A stretch of 64,000 bases of DNA. It comes from CALCHA01 sp035548175 (lineage in GTDB: Bacteria; Planctomycetota; Phycisphaerae; WQYP01). How positions within the stretch are numbered: the first letter of the stretch is position 1; every line of letters begins with the position of its first letter. The stretch spans positions 10,160 to 74,159 of the forward strand of contig DASZTO010000044.1 in the NCBI GenBank assembly GCA_035548175.1. The letters run 5' to 3'. The position numbers and the translations under genes are program-made. The notes under the pieces were generated by a model. That model made no database searches. It was given only the letters and a program-made list of their open reading frames with translations, and was not told the DNA's origin. Below are positions 7,950-16,476 of the stretch, piece after piece.

Positions 7950-9767
7950 ATGGGCACTCGCACGCTTCTCCTGTTCGCCGCGGCAACGGCGATGGCCGCC
8001 GCCGCCCCCCGCGGCACGCGCGCCGACATCTCCCGCAAGGATGTCGTCGTCATCGACGCCACGCACTTCCTTGCACATCTGCCCGACGGCGACAGCGCCG
8101 GCATCAACAACCGCGGAGGCCGCGGCGGCGGCGCCGGCGGGCGGCGCGGCGGACGCGGCGCTCGCGGAACCTCGCTCATGGAATCCACCACCGCTCCCGG
8201 CCCGCAGAACGTCCCCCCCGCGAATGCTTGGTCCTTCGAGAACTACGCCATCAACCTGCGCACCGCCGATCCCGTCTCCGCCACCGTGAACGTGCCCGAT
8301 GCGGGCGCCTACACCCTCTTCGTCCGCAGCAGAGGCGCCGCCGATTCCTCCTTCAAGGTTTCCATCAACGGCCAGGTCTCCCCGGAAACCTTCGGAAACG
8401 CCCCCGAATCCTTCAAGTCCGGCGGAACCTTCACCCTCCAGCCCGGCCCCGCCACAATCACCCTCGACGACATCCACCCGGGAGCTTCCACCGATGTGAT
8501 CCTGCTCTCCAGAAATCCCGCCATCACCGAAGACGATCTCAAATCGCTGGAATATCCCGATGATGTCGTGCTGCTCAAGGATTACCACACCGTGCGCGCC
8601 GACGGCGTCAAGTTCGGCGACCTCAACGGCGACGGCAAAATGGATCTCGTCGTCCTCACGCCCAATTACTCCACCTACGCCTATGACAACGATGGCCACG
8701 AACTCTGGCACTTCGACAATCCCGAAGAGGGCGCGGTGCAGCGCTCCGGGTTCGAAGCGCCCGGCGTCGTGTGGGATTTCGACCACCGCGGTAAGGCCGA
8801 CGTCGCCAGTTATCGCCTCGTCGACGGCAAGGAACTCCTTGTCATCGCCGACGGCATGACCGGCGAAATCCGCCGCCAGGTCCCCTGGCCCACGCAGCCT
8901 TTGCCGCACGTCTACAACAATTTCCGCCTGGCCATCGCACGCCTCCACCCCGGCTATCCCGACGACCTGATCTGCTACAGCGATTCCGGAGGCCTGGTCT
9001 ACATCAACGCCTACCGACCCGATCTCACGCCGCTCTGGTCCTACTCCAGGGAACGCCTGAAAGATTACTACGGCCATTACATCTATCCCGTCGATCTCCA
9101 CCACACCGGCGTCGACGATGTGTATCTCTCCCACGTCCTGCTCGGGCCCGACGGCAAGGAGATATGGAACAATTACAACCTCTTTCCCGACAACCACGAC
9201 CACATCGATTCCGCGCGCTTCGTCGATCTCCAGGGCGCCGGCCATCTGACACTCGTCACCGGGCAATCCGATGTCGGCACGGTGCTCTATGATGCCGAGA
9301 CCGGCAAGTTCCTGTGGCAGCGATTCAGCAATCACACGCAGAAAATCGAGGCCGGCAACTATCTCGCCTCCGGCCCGCAGCCGCAGATCGTCGCCAACTC
9401 CCGCTATTACGTCGGCGGCCTCGGAGCGCAGGTCCGTTACTTCGACACCGCCGGCAACCGCCTCGCCGTCTGGCCCAGCGTTCCCGTCCCCGGCAATCCC
9501 AACTTCGTCAAGGGCGACTGGAAAGGCGACGGCCATATCGAGCTGTTCTGGCTCCGCTTCCATCTCGATCCCGACGGCCAGGGCACCCTCTGCTTCCCCG
9601 ACGAAGTCTTCCACATGTTCGACTTCATGGGCTCCGGAAACGACCAGGTCGTCACCCTCGGCGGCACCGAAGTCCGCATCTACGGCTACAAGAACGCCCA
9701 GACCCACCCCGCCAAACGCGATCCCGACTATCTCTACAAATCCGTCGCCAACCACACGCATTATTGA
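7950..9767 (+). CDS. Secreted beta-propeller protein, rhamnogalacturonan lyase (PL11)-like
   Basis: 605 residues. The start is ATG 7950, eight bases after the GH43 stop and preceded by GAGGAATCAC; a longer in-frame extension would overlap GH43 and is rejected. After a signal peptide (LLLFAAATAMAAAAPRGTRA) and a Gly/Arg linker comes a lectin/CBM-like beta domain (about 90-190), then FG-GAP-type repeats including FGDLNGDGKMDLVVLTP, VVWDFDHRGKADVASY and DWKGDGHIELFWLR. Such calcium-binding propeller repeats are typical of PL11 rhamnogalacturonan lyases, and the neighbours fit. Catalytic residues cannot be verified by eye, so a non-catalytic polysaccharide-binding propeller is possible. Confidence 0.55.
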   Translation: MGTRTLLLFAAATAMAAAAPRGTRADISRKDVVVIDATHFLAHLPDGDSAGINNRGGRGGGAGGRRGGRGARGTSLMESTTAPGPQNVPPANAWSFENYAINLRTADPVSATVNVPDAGAYTLFVRSRGAADSSFKVSINGQVSPETFGNAPESFKSGGTFTLQPGPATITLDDIHPGASTDVILLSRNPAITEDDLKSLEYPDDVVLLKDYHTVRADGVKFGDLNGDGKMDLVVLTPNYSTYAYDNDGHELWHFDNPEEGAVQRSGFEAPGVVWDFDHRGKADVASYRLVDGKELLVIADGMTGEIRRQVPWPTQPLPHVYNNFRLAIARLHPGYPDDLICYSDSGGLVYINAYRPDLTPLWSYSRERLKDYYGHYIYPVDLHHTGVDDVYLSHVLLGPDGKEIWNNYNLFPDNHDHIDSARFVDLQGAGHLTLVTGQSDVGTVLYDAETGKFLWQRFSNHTQKIEAGNYLASGPQPQIVANSRYYVGGLGAQVRYFDTAGNRLAVWPSVPVPGNPNFVKGDWKGDGHIELFWLRFHLDPDGQGTLCFPDEVFHMFDFMGSGNDQVVTLGGTEVRIYGYKNAQTHPAKRDPDYLYKSVANHTHY

Positions 9768-9779
9768 GGACGCGCGCTC

Positions 9780-11225
9780 ATGCTACGCCACATCGCCATT
9801 CTCGCCCCGCTCCTCCTCGCCGCCGCCGCTTCCGCCGCCGACGCTCCCCCGCCGTTGGATTTCCCGCCCCCGAAGCTGATGCCCGCGGGAAAGGATTTCC
9901 CCATCACCGATTACGGCGCCGTCGGCGACGGCAAAACGCTCAACACGGACGCCATCCAGAAAGCCATCGACGCCGCCGCCGCCGCCGCCGGCACCGTCGT
10001 CATCCCCAAAGGCGCTTTCCTCTCCGGCGCCATCTTCATCAAAAAACCGGTCAACCTCCGCATCGACAAGGACGGCATCCTCAAAGGCTCCACCGCCGTC
10101 AAAGACTACCCCATCATCGATTCGCGCTTCGAGGGCATCGAACGCCCCGTGATGGCGGCGCTCGTGAACGTGATCGGCGTGAACGGCGTCACGGTCTCCG
10201 GCGAGGGCACCATCGATGGTTCCGGCGATGTGTGGCTGGCCAATTTTCCGCGCGTCATGCGCGGACGCGCCGGCGGCCCAGGCGCGGCGACCGGCGCCGC
10301 CCCCGCCTCCCGTCCCACGCCGCCCGCCACCGTCTTCAACGGCCCCCGCACCGTCCTCACCCCCACACCCGATCATCCTCCCATGCAGCGCCTTCCCGGC
10401 GCCACGCTGATGAAGCCCCGCCTGTTCAACTTCACGCTATGCACCAACGTCGCCATCAAGGACCTGCACCTGCAAAACCAGGCCATCTGGTGCCTGCATA
10501 TCCTCTATTGCACCGACGTGCTCGTGGACAATCTGCAAATCCACGAGCCGCTCCACCGCATCCCCTCCTCCGACGGCATCGACATCGATTCCTCCAAACG
10601 CGTCCGCGTCGATCACACCACCATCGAAGCCAACGACGACTGCATTTCCATCAAGTCCGGCAAGGATGAAGACGGCCGCCGCGTCAACCGCCCCTCCGAA
10701 GACATCCTCATCGTCAACACCCATCTCGCCTACGGCCAGGGCGGGGTCGCGATGGGCTCCGAAGTCACCGGCGGCATCCACCATGTCGAAGTGCGCGATT
10801 GCACCTGCGACGATGACAACTGGGCCCCCGTACGCCTCAAAACCCAGCCCACCCGCGGCGGCACCGTGGACGACATCGTCTATCGCAACTACAAAATCGC
10901 CAATGTCCGCCAGGCCTTCGAATTCACCCTCGCCTGGAACATGCGCATCAACAACCCCGGCGCCCAGAACCCCACCACCATGAAAGATATTTACCTGATC
11001 AACGTCTCCGGCACCGCCCGCCGCGCCGGCGGCTTCGAGGGCCTCCCCGACAAACCCATCACCGACGTCCACTTCATCGACTGCCACATCACCGCCGACG
11101 CCCCCCTCCGCCTCAACAACACCGAACGCGTCGACACCAGCGGCCTGACCGTCAAAAACGCCTCGGGCGAGGTGCTTCCGCCAGTGACGGGCGCGAGACA
11201 ACCGGCTACGCTGCCGGCGCAATGA
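9780..11225 (+). CDS. Secreted polygalacturonase / GH28 family hydrolase
   Basis: Right-handed beta-helix pectinase of 481 residues with signal peptide (LLLAAAASAADA) and RBS GAGGA. The GH28 signature stretches are present in order: ITDYGAVGDGKTLNTDAIQ near the N-terminus, SSDGIDID in place of the usual NTDG, NDDCISIKSG with the catalytic Asp pair, YGQGGVAMGSE in place of the usual GHG, and VRLKTQ for the R-x-K site. The normally conserved His of the GHG motif is Gln here, so specificity or activity may differ. A Pro/Ala-rich insertion lies at about 165-200. It closes the pectinolytic run; the next gene is on the other strand. Confidence 0.88.
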   Translation: MLRHIAILAPLLLAAAASAADAPPPLDFPPPKLMPAGKDFPITDYGAVGDGKTLNTDAIQKAIDAAAAAAGTVVIPKGAFLSGAIFIKKPVNLRIDKDGILKGSTAVKDYPIIDSRFEGIERPVMAALVNVIGVNGVTVSGEGTIDGSGDVWLANFPRVMRGRAGGPGAATGAAPASRPTPPATVFNGPRTVLTPTPDHPPMQRLPGATLMKPRLFNFTLCTNVAIKDLHLQNQAIWCLHILYCTDVLVDNLQIHEPLHRIPSSDGIDIDSSKRVRVDHTTIEANDDCISIKSGKDEDGRRVNRPSEDILIVNTHLAYGQGGVAMGSEVTGGIHHVEVRDCTCDDDNWAPVRLKTQPTRGGTVDDIVYRNYKIANVRQAFEFTLAWNMRINNPGAQNPTTMKDIYLINVSGTARRAGGFEGLPDKPITDVHFIDCHITADAPLRLNNTERVDTSGLTVKNASGEVLPPVTGARQPATLPAQ

Positions 11226-11251
11226 AGCGAAAATTCAGATAACAAGAGTAA

Positions 11252-11518
11252 TCACGCGGCTTGGAAATTCTTCGGATCGGCAAGCCAGCGTTCAAAATCC
11301 TGTTTTTTCATCACGCCAAAATCCACCAGCGTGCCCCTGACCATCGCCACATGCCGGGGCGGAGCCTCATCACCCCGCTTGTGGATCGGCAGGAGAAGCG
11401 AGGCCCCCGCTTCCTTGCGATCAAACGCAACGTGAGAGCGCGGCACAACCGTCTTGCTGAAGCCTTCCGCCATCAGCAAGTCCTCCAGTTCACCATACGT
11501 AATTTTTCGTCGCGTCAT
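11252..11518 (-). CDS. HicA-like small dsRBD-fold protein
   Basis: 88 residues. The pattern (YGELEDLLMAEGF at the start, then PRSHVAFD, LLLPIHKRG, and HVAMVRGTLVDFGVMKKQDF) matches the HicA/YcfA layout of a GF helix, a catalytic-type SH, a P-x-H strand and a C-terminal helix. HicA proteins are mRNA interferases of toxin-antitoxin modules. No HicB partner lies next to it. Instead its ATG overlaps the stop of the upstream DUF4365 gene by four bases (ATGA), so the two are translationally coupled. Family call moderately sure; toxin role is inference. Confidence 0.6.
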   Translation of the reverse strand: MTRRKITYGELEDLLMAEGFSKTVVPRSHVAFDRKEAGASLLLPIHKRGDEAPPRHVAMVRGTLVDFGVMKKQDFERWLADPKNFQAA

Positions 11519-12018
11519 CGCCGGCTCCCGCGGAATCTTGAAAGAATTGTACGTTTTTCCGATGCAAACTGAAACATGGATTCCACCGTCACGCGATTCT
11601 TGAGCGGAACGTGCAGCGTCGCGGAAAGGGCTAGCCGGCGGTCAAACTTGCGAAGGGCCGCTTGATCGATTCGCAGCCAATAAGCGGTCTCTGCAGGCAC
11701 ATTGTAAAGCATGAGATATACGGGATAGATTTCGTTCAACCACGAATGAAGGTCGCGCCGATCCAACCGCACCGCCACCGCCCGCTTACCGGCGAGCAAA
11801 TTCGGTTTGTCGGTCGCTTTGCACTGAAAATTGATATAGCCGGGCTCCAACTCACCGGATTCGGCGTACGTGTGCATCAGCAGGTCGATGCCGTAATCGT
11901 GTTCAACACGTTCCAGCGTGAATCCGGCCAGAAGCGCCAAACGCTCGACGTAGTTGACGCCGAGGTCCGCGATGACGTGCGCGCGCGTACGACGTTTATG
12001 AGTGGGATGCTCGGGCAC
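11515..12018 (-). CDS. DUF4365-like protein with PD-(D/E)XK-type core
   Basis: 167 residues. HVIADLGVNYVERLALLAG followed by DYGIDLLMH and, after a strand, YINFQCKATDKP reproduces the DUF4365 pattern, in which the Asp and the Q-x-K form a putative PD-(D/E)XK nuclease site. It sits 3 bases after a small gene downstream of hpnH and overlaps the HicA-like gene by four bases. DUF4365 proteins are often found in defence contexts, so with its partner this may be a nuclease/RNase pair. Nuclease activity is inferred from motif arrangement only. Confidence 0.6.
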   Translation of the reverse strand: MPEHPTHKRRTRAHVIADLGVNYVERLALLAGFTLERVEHDYGIDLLMHTYAESGELEPGYINFQCKATDKPNLLAGKRAVAVRLDRRDLHSWLNEIYPVYLMLYNVPAETAYWLRIDQAALRKFDRRLALSATLHVPLKNRVTVESMFQFASEKRTILSRFRGSRR

Positions 12019-12021
12019 CGT

Positions 12022-12447
12022 TCAATCCAGCTTCTCCGCCTCGATCCCAATGTTCTTCTCCCCCGCCGCCTTCTTCTCCTGATACTTTTTCACCCACGTC
12101 TCCCAGCTCTTCCCCGCCGCCGTGTCGCGCCCGGTGAACGACAGCCCCGCGATCTCCCCATACGCGATCGACACCTTCTCCTCCCGATCCTTCGGAAACA
12201 GCCGCACGCTCGAATCCGCCAGCGTCTTGCCGCTCCGCCGATCGAAGATATACCCCTCGATCGTCGAGCCATCCTTCCGCGTGATCGTCACATCACCGCG
12301 ATAATCGAACGCCTTCTCCAGCGCCAGCCGCAAATCCTCCTCGCTCGCCATCGTCGGAACCCACCCCTCCAGCTTCTCATGCACAAAACCCGGCGCGTGC
12401 TCGACCGCATCGGGATTCTCCGGCATCGCTTTGGTTTCCTGCGGCAT
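12022..12447 (-). CDS. Conserved small protein downstream of hpnH
   Basis: 141 residues, soluble, no signal peptide. The core YRGDVTITRKDGSTIEGYIFDR, VRLFPKDREEKVSIAYGEIAGLSF suggests a small beta-barrel (SH3/Sm-like) followed by a charged helix (WETWVKKYQEKKAAGEK). It starts 11 bases after the hpnH stop on the same strand, so it is probably co-transcribed with it. I do not recognise a named family. A role in hopanoid modification is only suggested by position. Confidence 0.7.
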   Translation of the reverse strand: MPQETKAMPENPDAVEHAPGFVHEKLEGWVPTMASEEDLRLALEKAFDYRGDVTITRKDGSTIEGYIFDRRSGKTLADSSVRLFPKDREEKVSIAYGEIAGLSFTGRDTAAGKSWETWVKKYQEKKAAGEKNIGIEAEKLD

Positions 12448-12458
12448 CGTCTGCTCCT

Positions 12459-13586
12459 TTACACCGATGCCGTTTCACGCGGCTTCGCACTCACCGTCAA
12501 CGCAATCGGCGCGCTCGTCGGCGCCGACGCCTCATCGCTCTCATCCAGCGCCTCCAGCGCCGCCCGATTCGGATGCCGCCCGAACAGTGTCGCCTTCACC
12601 GTCGCCAGGAACCCGCCCAGCCGCCCGAACGTGTGATCCACCGCGCTCGCCTCATACCCGCTGTGCACCATGCAGTTCGCGCACCGTGGATTCCCGCTCT
12701 CCGTCCCATACCGCTCCCACTCCGTCGTCTCAATCAGCTCCGCAAACGAATCGACGTAGCCATCCTGCAGCAAATAGCAGGGCTTCTGCCAGCCGAAGAT
12801 GTTGTACGTCGGCATTCCCCACGGCGTGCAGGTGTAGTGCCGCTCTCCCATCAGGAATTCCAGGAACAGCGGGCTCTGGTTGAACCGCCAGCTCTTCTTG
12901 CGATTGCTCAAAATCTTCGTGAACAGCTTCCGCGTCTTGGCGCGCCCCAGAAACTTCGTCTGATCCGGCGCCTTGTCATACGAATACCCCGGCGAAATCA
13001 TCATCCCCTCCACCCCCAGCCCCATCATCTCATCGAAAAACGCCCGCACGCTCTTCGCGTTCGCCCCATCGAACAGCGTCGTGTTCGTCGTCACCCGGAA
13101 CCCCCGCTTCACCGCCTCCCTGATCCCCGCCGTCGCCGTCTCATACGTCCCCTCCCGGCACACCGCGAAATCGTGATGCTCCTGCTGCCCGTCCATGTGC
13201 ACGCTGAACGTCAGATACTTGCTCGGCTTGAAAAGATCAATCTTCTCTCTGAGCAGCAGCGCATTGGTGCACAGATAAATATACTTCCGCCGCTCCACCA
13301 GCCCCTCCACGATCTCCTTGATCTGCGGATGCAGCAACGGCTCCCCGCCGGGAATGCTCACCATCGGCGCCCCGCACTCCTCCACCGCCTGAAAGCATTG
13401 TTCCGGCGTCAAATTCTTCTTCAAAATGTGCGGCGGATACTGGATCTTCCCGCACCCCGCGCACGCAAGATTGCACCGGAACAGAGGTTCCAGCATCAGC
13501 ACCAGCGGATAGCGTTTCCGTCCCCGCAGTTTCTGCTTGAGCACATAGGTGGCGACGGTCCACATCTGGGAAATCGGTACGGGCAT
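12459..13586 (-). CDS. hpnH: Adenosyl-hopene synthase, radical SAM (HpnH)
   Basis: Joins a 5'-deoxyadenosyl group to hopene (diploptene), giving adenosylhopane, the first step to side-chain-extended hopanoids. 375 residues. The radical-SAM cluster is CNLACAGC (Cys 38, 42, 45; CX3CX2C), with the SAM-binding GGEP loop in SIPGGEPLLHPQI and a C-terminal Cys-rich SPASM-like section (CTPWGMPTYN, CYLLQDGY, CANCMVHSGYEA) typical of HpnH. It heads a leftward run of four genes with gaps of 11, 3 and -4 bases. hpnG lies 0.5 kb away on the other strand. Confidence 0.95.
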   Translation of the reverse strand: MPVPISQMWTVATYVLKQKLRGRKRYPLVLMLEPLFRCNLACAGCGKIQYPPHILKKNLTPEQCFQAVEECGAPMVSIPGGEPLLHPQIKEIVEGLVERRKYIYLCTNALLLREKIDLFKPSKYLTFSVHMDGQQEHHDFAVCREGTYETATAGIREAVKRGFRVTTNTTLFDGANAKSVRAFFDEMMGLGVEGMMISPGYSYDKAPDQTKFLGRAKTRKLFTKILSNRKKSWRFNQSPLFLEFLMGERHYTCTPWGMPTYNIFGWQKPCYLLQDGYVDSFAELIETTEWERYGTESGNPRCANCMVHSGYEASAVDHTFGRLGGFLATVKATLFGRHPNRAALEALDESDEASAPTSAPIALTVSAKPRETASV

Positions 13587-13809
13587 GCGGAGTCCTTTTT
13601 TTGCCGCGGCGCAGGGCCGCCATCATAGCCAAAACCGCCCGCCGCTGCCATGCCCGAAACTCGTCCCTCCCCTGCCTCCACACCGTGCCCCAAAACAGCT
13701 TCCCTGCTCACGCCACGTCGGCTCAACCGGGGAGGAGGAATGAGATTTGCACACATTTCAAGCAATCCCTCCGCCGCGCTGCCGACGGACCAAGATCGGG
13801 AGGCTTTCC

Positions 13810-14043
13810 ATGCGCCAGCACCTCATCGTGTCCACTGACGCCAACGGGGTCCCCATCGCTGAAGTCCCCTTCAGTTGCATGTGGGAACTCGTCGAGTACC
13901 TCTCCTACCAGCGCGTTTCCGTCACCTATCAGTATCAGGCATCACACTTTACCGTCAGCTTTCCCCGGCAGGACGCCGCCTCCACCCAGCGACTGCTGGA
14001 TGCCTGGGCGAACGCACCGGCGGATATGCTTCAGCCCGCCTGA
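13810..14043 (+). CDS. Hypothetical 77-residue protein
   Basis: The start at ATG 13810 is set by GGGAGG six bases upstream; a longer reading of 98 residues lacks a ribosome site. It reads MRQHLIVSTDANGVPIAEVP and continues with a Trp-Glu-Leu helix and YQYQASHFTVSFPR strand, so it looks like a small alpha/beta protein without membrane segment. It precedes hpnG by 41 bases in the same direction. I do not recognise the family. Confidence 0.6.
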   Translation: MRQHLIVSTDANGVPIAEVPFSCMWELVEYLSYQRVSVTYQYQASHFTVSFPRQDAASTQRLLDAWANAPADMLQPA

Positions 14044-14084
14044 TTGCCTGAACAGGTGCACGCGCCCGCCCCGGAGCATACCAT

Positions 14085-14768
14085 GTGCTCCCTATGCAGC
14101 CCCCGCGCGTCCTCATTCTGACCGCTCTCGAATCCGAAACGTGCGCCCTCGCTGCCGCACTCCACCTCCATCGGCATCCTGAACATCCTCAACTGTGGAA
14201 AAACGACCGCATCATCGCCCTCGGCATCGGTCTGCGCGCCGCCCATCTCCAGCGAGCCTTCGACCTCCTCTCCGCCCATCGCCCCCAAGTGATTGTCCTC
14301 GCCGGACTTGCCGGCGCCTTGGACCCGACGCTCAAGGTCGGCGACGTCCTCATCGATAGCCCCCTGCCCCCGCTGAATATCCCGCCCGGCACCCGCGCCG
14401 GCCGCATTCACACCGCCTCCGAGCTCCTCTGCACCCCCGAAGCCAAACAGCAGCTCTTCCGCTCCAGCGCGTGCGCCGCGGTCGATATGGAAGCCGCCGC
14501 CGTCGCCCCGATTGCCACGGCCGCTGGAATCCCCTTCCTTCACGTGCGCGCCATCTCCGACGCCGCAACCGATCACGTCGATGCCGACTGTTTGTCGCTG
14601 ATCGATTCCGACGGACACCCCATCCTCCGGCGCGTCGTCCGACTTCTCGTCCGCCGCCCCACTGTCATCGCGCAGCTTTTGCGCCTCCGACGCGACACCT
14701 CCCTCGCCCTCTCACGCCTGAGCCAGACAATGCGGCACCTTGCCGCGTCAGGCTGGCTGCCGGTCTGA
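14085..14768 (+). CDS. hpnG: Hopanoid-associated nucleoside phosphorylase (HpnG)
   Basis: Predicted to remove adenine from adenosylhopane, giving ribosylhopane, the step after HpnH. 227 residues of the purine phosphorylase/MTA-SAH nucleosidase fold: the start PRVLILTALESETCALAAAL, the VLAGLAGALDPTLKVGDVLI strand-loop and the ribose-binding VDMEAAAVAPIA motif. GTG at 14085 (GGAG 8 bases upstream) is preferred to the ATG at 14094. It ends in a basic helix (RLLVRRPTVIAQLLRLRR). Together with hpnH and the cyclase at the window's edge it gives three consecutive hopanoid steps. Confidence 0.85.
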   Translation: MLPMQPPRVLILTALESETCALAAALHLHRHPEHPQLWKNDRIIALGIGLRAAHLQRAFDLLSAHRPQVIVLAGLAGALDPTLKVGDVLIDSPLPPLNIPPGTRAGRIHTASELLCTPEAKQQLFRSSACAAVDMEAAAVAPIATAAGIPFLHVRAISDAATDHVDADCLSLIDSDGHPILRRVVRLLVRRPTVIAQLLRLRRDTSLALSRLSQTMRHLAASGWLPV

Positions 14769-14840
14769 CAGGACGCCGCTCCCCCTCGCCCACGCGCTGG
14801 CCCCCGATGAACCTCCTCCGAAATTCACGCCGTAGGAAAA

Positions 14841-15557
14841 ATGCTCATGCTCCTGCTTACGAACGATGACGGAATCGACGCCCCGGGCCTCGCCGCGCTC
14901 GCCCATGCGGTTTCCCCGGCCGACTACCTTATCGTCGCCCCCCACCGCCAGATGTCCGAGTGCAGCCACTGCGTCACCACCAAACGCCCGCTCATCGTCG
15001 AGCAACGCGGCCCGCGCCGTTACACCGACGGCACCCCCGCCGACTGCGTCCGCGTCGCCCTGCTCCACCTGTTCCCCGAACTCGGCATCGAAGTGCGCCG
15101 CGACACCGTCCGCGTTCTCTCGGGCATCAACGCCGGCGGCAACCTCGGCGCCGATATCTACATCTCCGGCACCGTCGCCGCCGCGCGCGAAGCCGCCTTC
15201 TTCGGCCTCGAAGCCGTCGCCCTCTCCCAATACCGCCGCGCCGTTCCCGCCGAACGCGAATGGCTCCAGGCCGGCGCCTGGGCGCGCAACGTCCTCGACA
15301 TCCTCGCGCCTCAACGCCTCAACGTCGGCGAATTCTGGAACGTCAACTTCCCCTGGCCCGAACCCCACGCGCACCAGCAACCTCCCGCGATCGAATTCTG
15401 CGAACGCTCCCGCCGCCCGCTGCCCGTCAAATATGAGCGCACCGCCGAGGGAATTGCCTACGTCGCCGGCCGCTATCACCTCCGCGAATTCGAGCCCGGC
15501 TCCGACATCGACATCTGCTTCGGCGGCGACATCGCCATCACGCGCATCGCCATCTGA
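14841..15557 (+). CDS. surE: 5'/3'-nucleotidase SurE
   Basis: Metal-dependent nucleoside monophosphatase of stationary-phase survival, 238 residues, cytoplasmic. Family blocks: LLTNDDGIDAPG at the N-terminus with the metal-binding Asp pair at residues 9-10, the APHRQMSECSH loop, and LSGINAGGNLGADIYISGTV with the catalytic Asn/Ser region. AGGA lies a few bases before ATG 14841. It follows hpnG by 72 bases on the same strand. The normal G in RQMSGxSH is replaced here (SECSH), a small deviation. Confidence 0.93.
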   Translation: MLMLLLTNDDGIDAPGLAALAHAVSPADYLIVAPHRQMSECSHCVTTKRPLIVEQRGPRRYTDGTPADCVRVALLHLFPELGIEVRRDTVRVLSGINAGGNLGADIYISGTVAAAREAAFFGLEAVALSQYRRAVPAEREWLQAGAWARNVLDILAPQRLNVGEFWNVNFPWPEPHAHQQPPAIEFCERSRRPLPVKYERTAEGIAYVAGRYHLREFEPGSDIDICFGGDIAITRIAI

Positions 15558-15580
15558 TTCCGCACTCCCCCGGCGCCCTG

Positions 15581-15621
15581 CAAAAACGAAAAGACGCCGG
15601 TCGCTTCCTGCGAGCGGCGTC
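15581..15621 (-). terminator. Intrinsic terminator for ssb
   Basis: On the minus strand a hairpin with stem GACGCCG/CGGCGTC (15593-15621) is followed by TTTTCGTTTTTGC. It lies between the convergent surE and ssb genes and terminates the leftward transcript. Confidence 0.75.
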
Positions 15622-15762
15622 TGGGGCATTCAAACCGTCAGCTTCCTGCCGCGGTGATCACGATCCGTCCGACAATCCTCCGATAGGCGCCACGCCACGG
15701 GGCGGATGCGCGGGACAGATCGCAACTTTCGAGAAATGCCGGGAACGATTTTCGCCTCTCCC

Positions 15763-16332
15763 TCAGAACGGCAAATCCGCGTCGTCCACGCTTTGGTCGT
15801 CAGCCGTTTCCACCGCTTTCCCCGCGCCCTGCTTCACGGCTTTACGCCCCGCTTCCGCCGGACGCTGCCCCTTCTCAAACCGATCCGCACCCGCCCGCCG
15901 GGCAACCCCCCGATTCTCGCCGCGCACCGCCTCGCCCTTCTCCGCGACGCGCTTCGCCTCCGCCTTCAATGGCAACGCACGCTGCCCCGCTTCCCCGCCC
16001 TCGCGCGAACCCACAAACTGAAAACTCTCCACGATCACCGACAGCTTGCTCCGCCGGCTTCCCGCCTTGTCCTCCCACGTTTCATAATGCAGCCGCCCCT
16101 CCACAAACAGCGGCCGACCCTGCACGCAATACTCCGCGATCACCTCCCCCGTCCGCCCGAACGCCGTGCAATCCGCAAACACCGTTTCCTGCTTCTCCTC
16201 CCCCGCCGCTGTCTTGTACACCCGGTTGGTGGCGATCGTGAAATCGCACACCGCCGATCCCGACGGCAACTGCCGCAGCTCCGGATCCCTCGTCAAATTC
16301 CCCATCAACATCACTTTGTTCACGAAACCCAT
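15763..16332 (-). CDS. ssb: Single-stranded DNA-binding protein
   Basis: Coats single-stranded DNA in replication, repair and recombination. 189 residues: OB fold at 1-105 (MGFVNKVMLMGNLTRDPELR, then CDFTIATNRVYK and WEDKAGSRRSKLSVIVE), a long basic Glu/Arg/Ala linker, and the conserved acidic tail DDADLPF that recruits partner proteins. ATG 16332 is chosen because CTCCT on the + strand (AGGAG) lies 7 bases away; GTG 16335 is less likely. It lies downstream of the Sak4-like ATPase in the same direction, a pairing usual in phage recombination modules. Confidence 0.93.
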   Translation of the reverse strand: MGFVNKVMLMGNLTRDPELRQLPSGSAVCDFTIATNRVYKTAAGEEKQETVFADCTAFGRTGEVIAEYCVQGRPLFVEGRLHYETWEDKAGSRRSKLSVIVESFQFVGSREGGEAGQRALPLKAEAKRVAEKGEAVRGENRGVARRAGADRFEKGQRPAEAGRKAVKQGAGKAVETADDQSVDDADLPF

Positions 16333-16440
16333 CACAGGTCTCCTTTACCAGGCCCCGGCAGCGCCGAAGCAATCACGTAACAGCACGCCGCCCAACACGA
16401 GCGGCGAATATCCGAAAGGCGACCCCCTGCCCCTCCCACG

Positions 16441-16471
16441 CTTTCGTGTCTTTTGTGTTTTTCGTGGCCGT
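16441..16471. repeat. Word-like intergenic repeat (CACGAAAAACACAAAAGACACGAAAG type)
   Basis: Between ssb and the ATPase the + strand reads TTTCGTGTCTTTTGTGTTTT then TCGTGG. This is the CACGAA-word repeat that recurs at 23129-23164 and 54997-55080. It lies just 5' of the position where the ATPase stop codon falls on the minus strand. Confidence 0.55.
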
Positions 16472-16476
16472 TTACG

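Noticed and set aside
7674..9761. 695-codon open frame opposite the PL11-like gene
   Set aside because: Gly/Val/Asp-rich antisense artefact without start signals.
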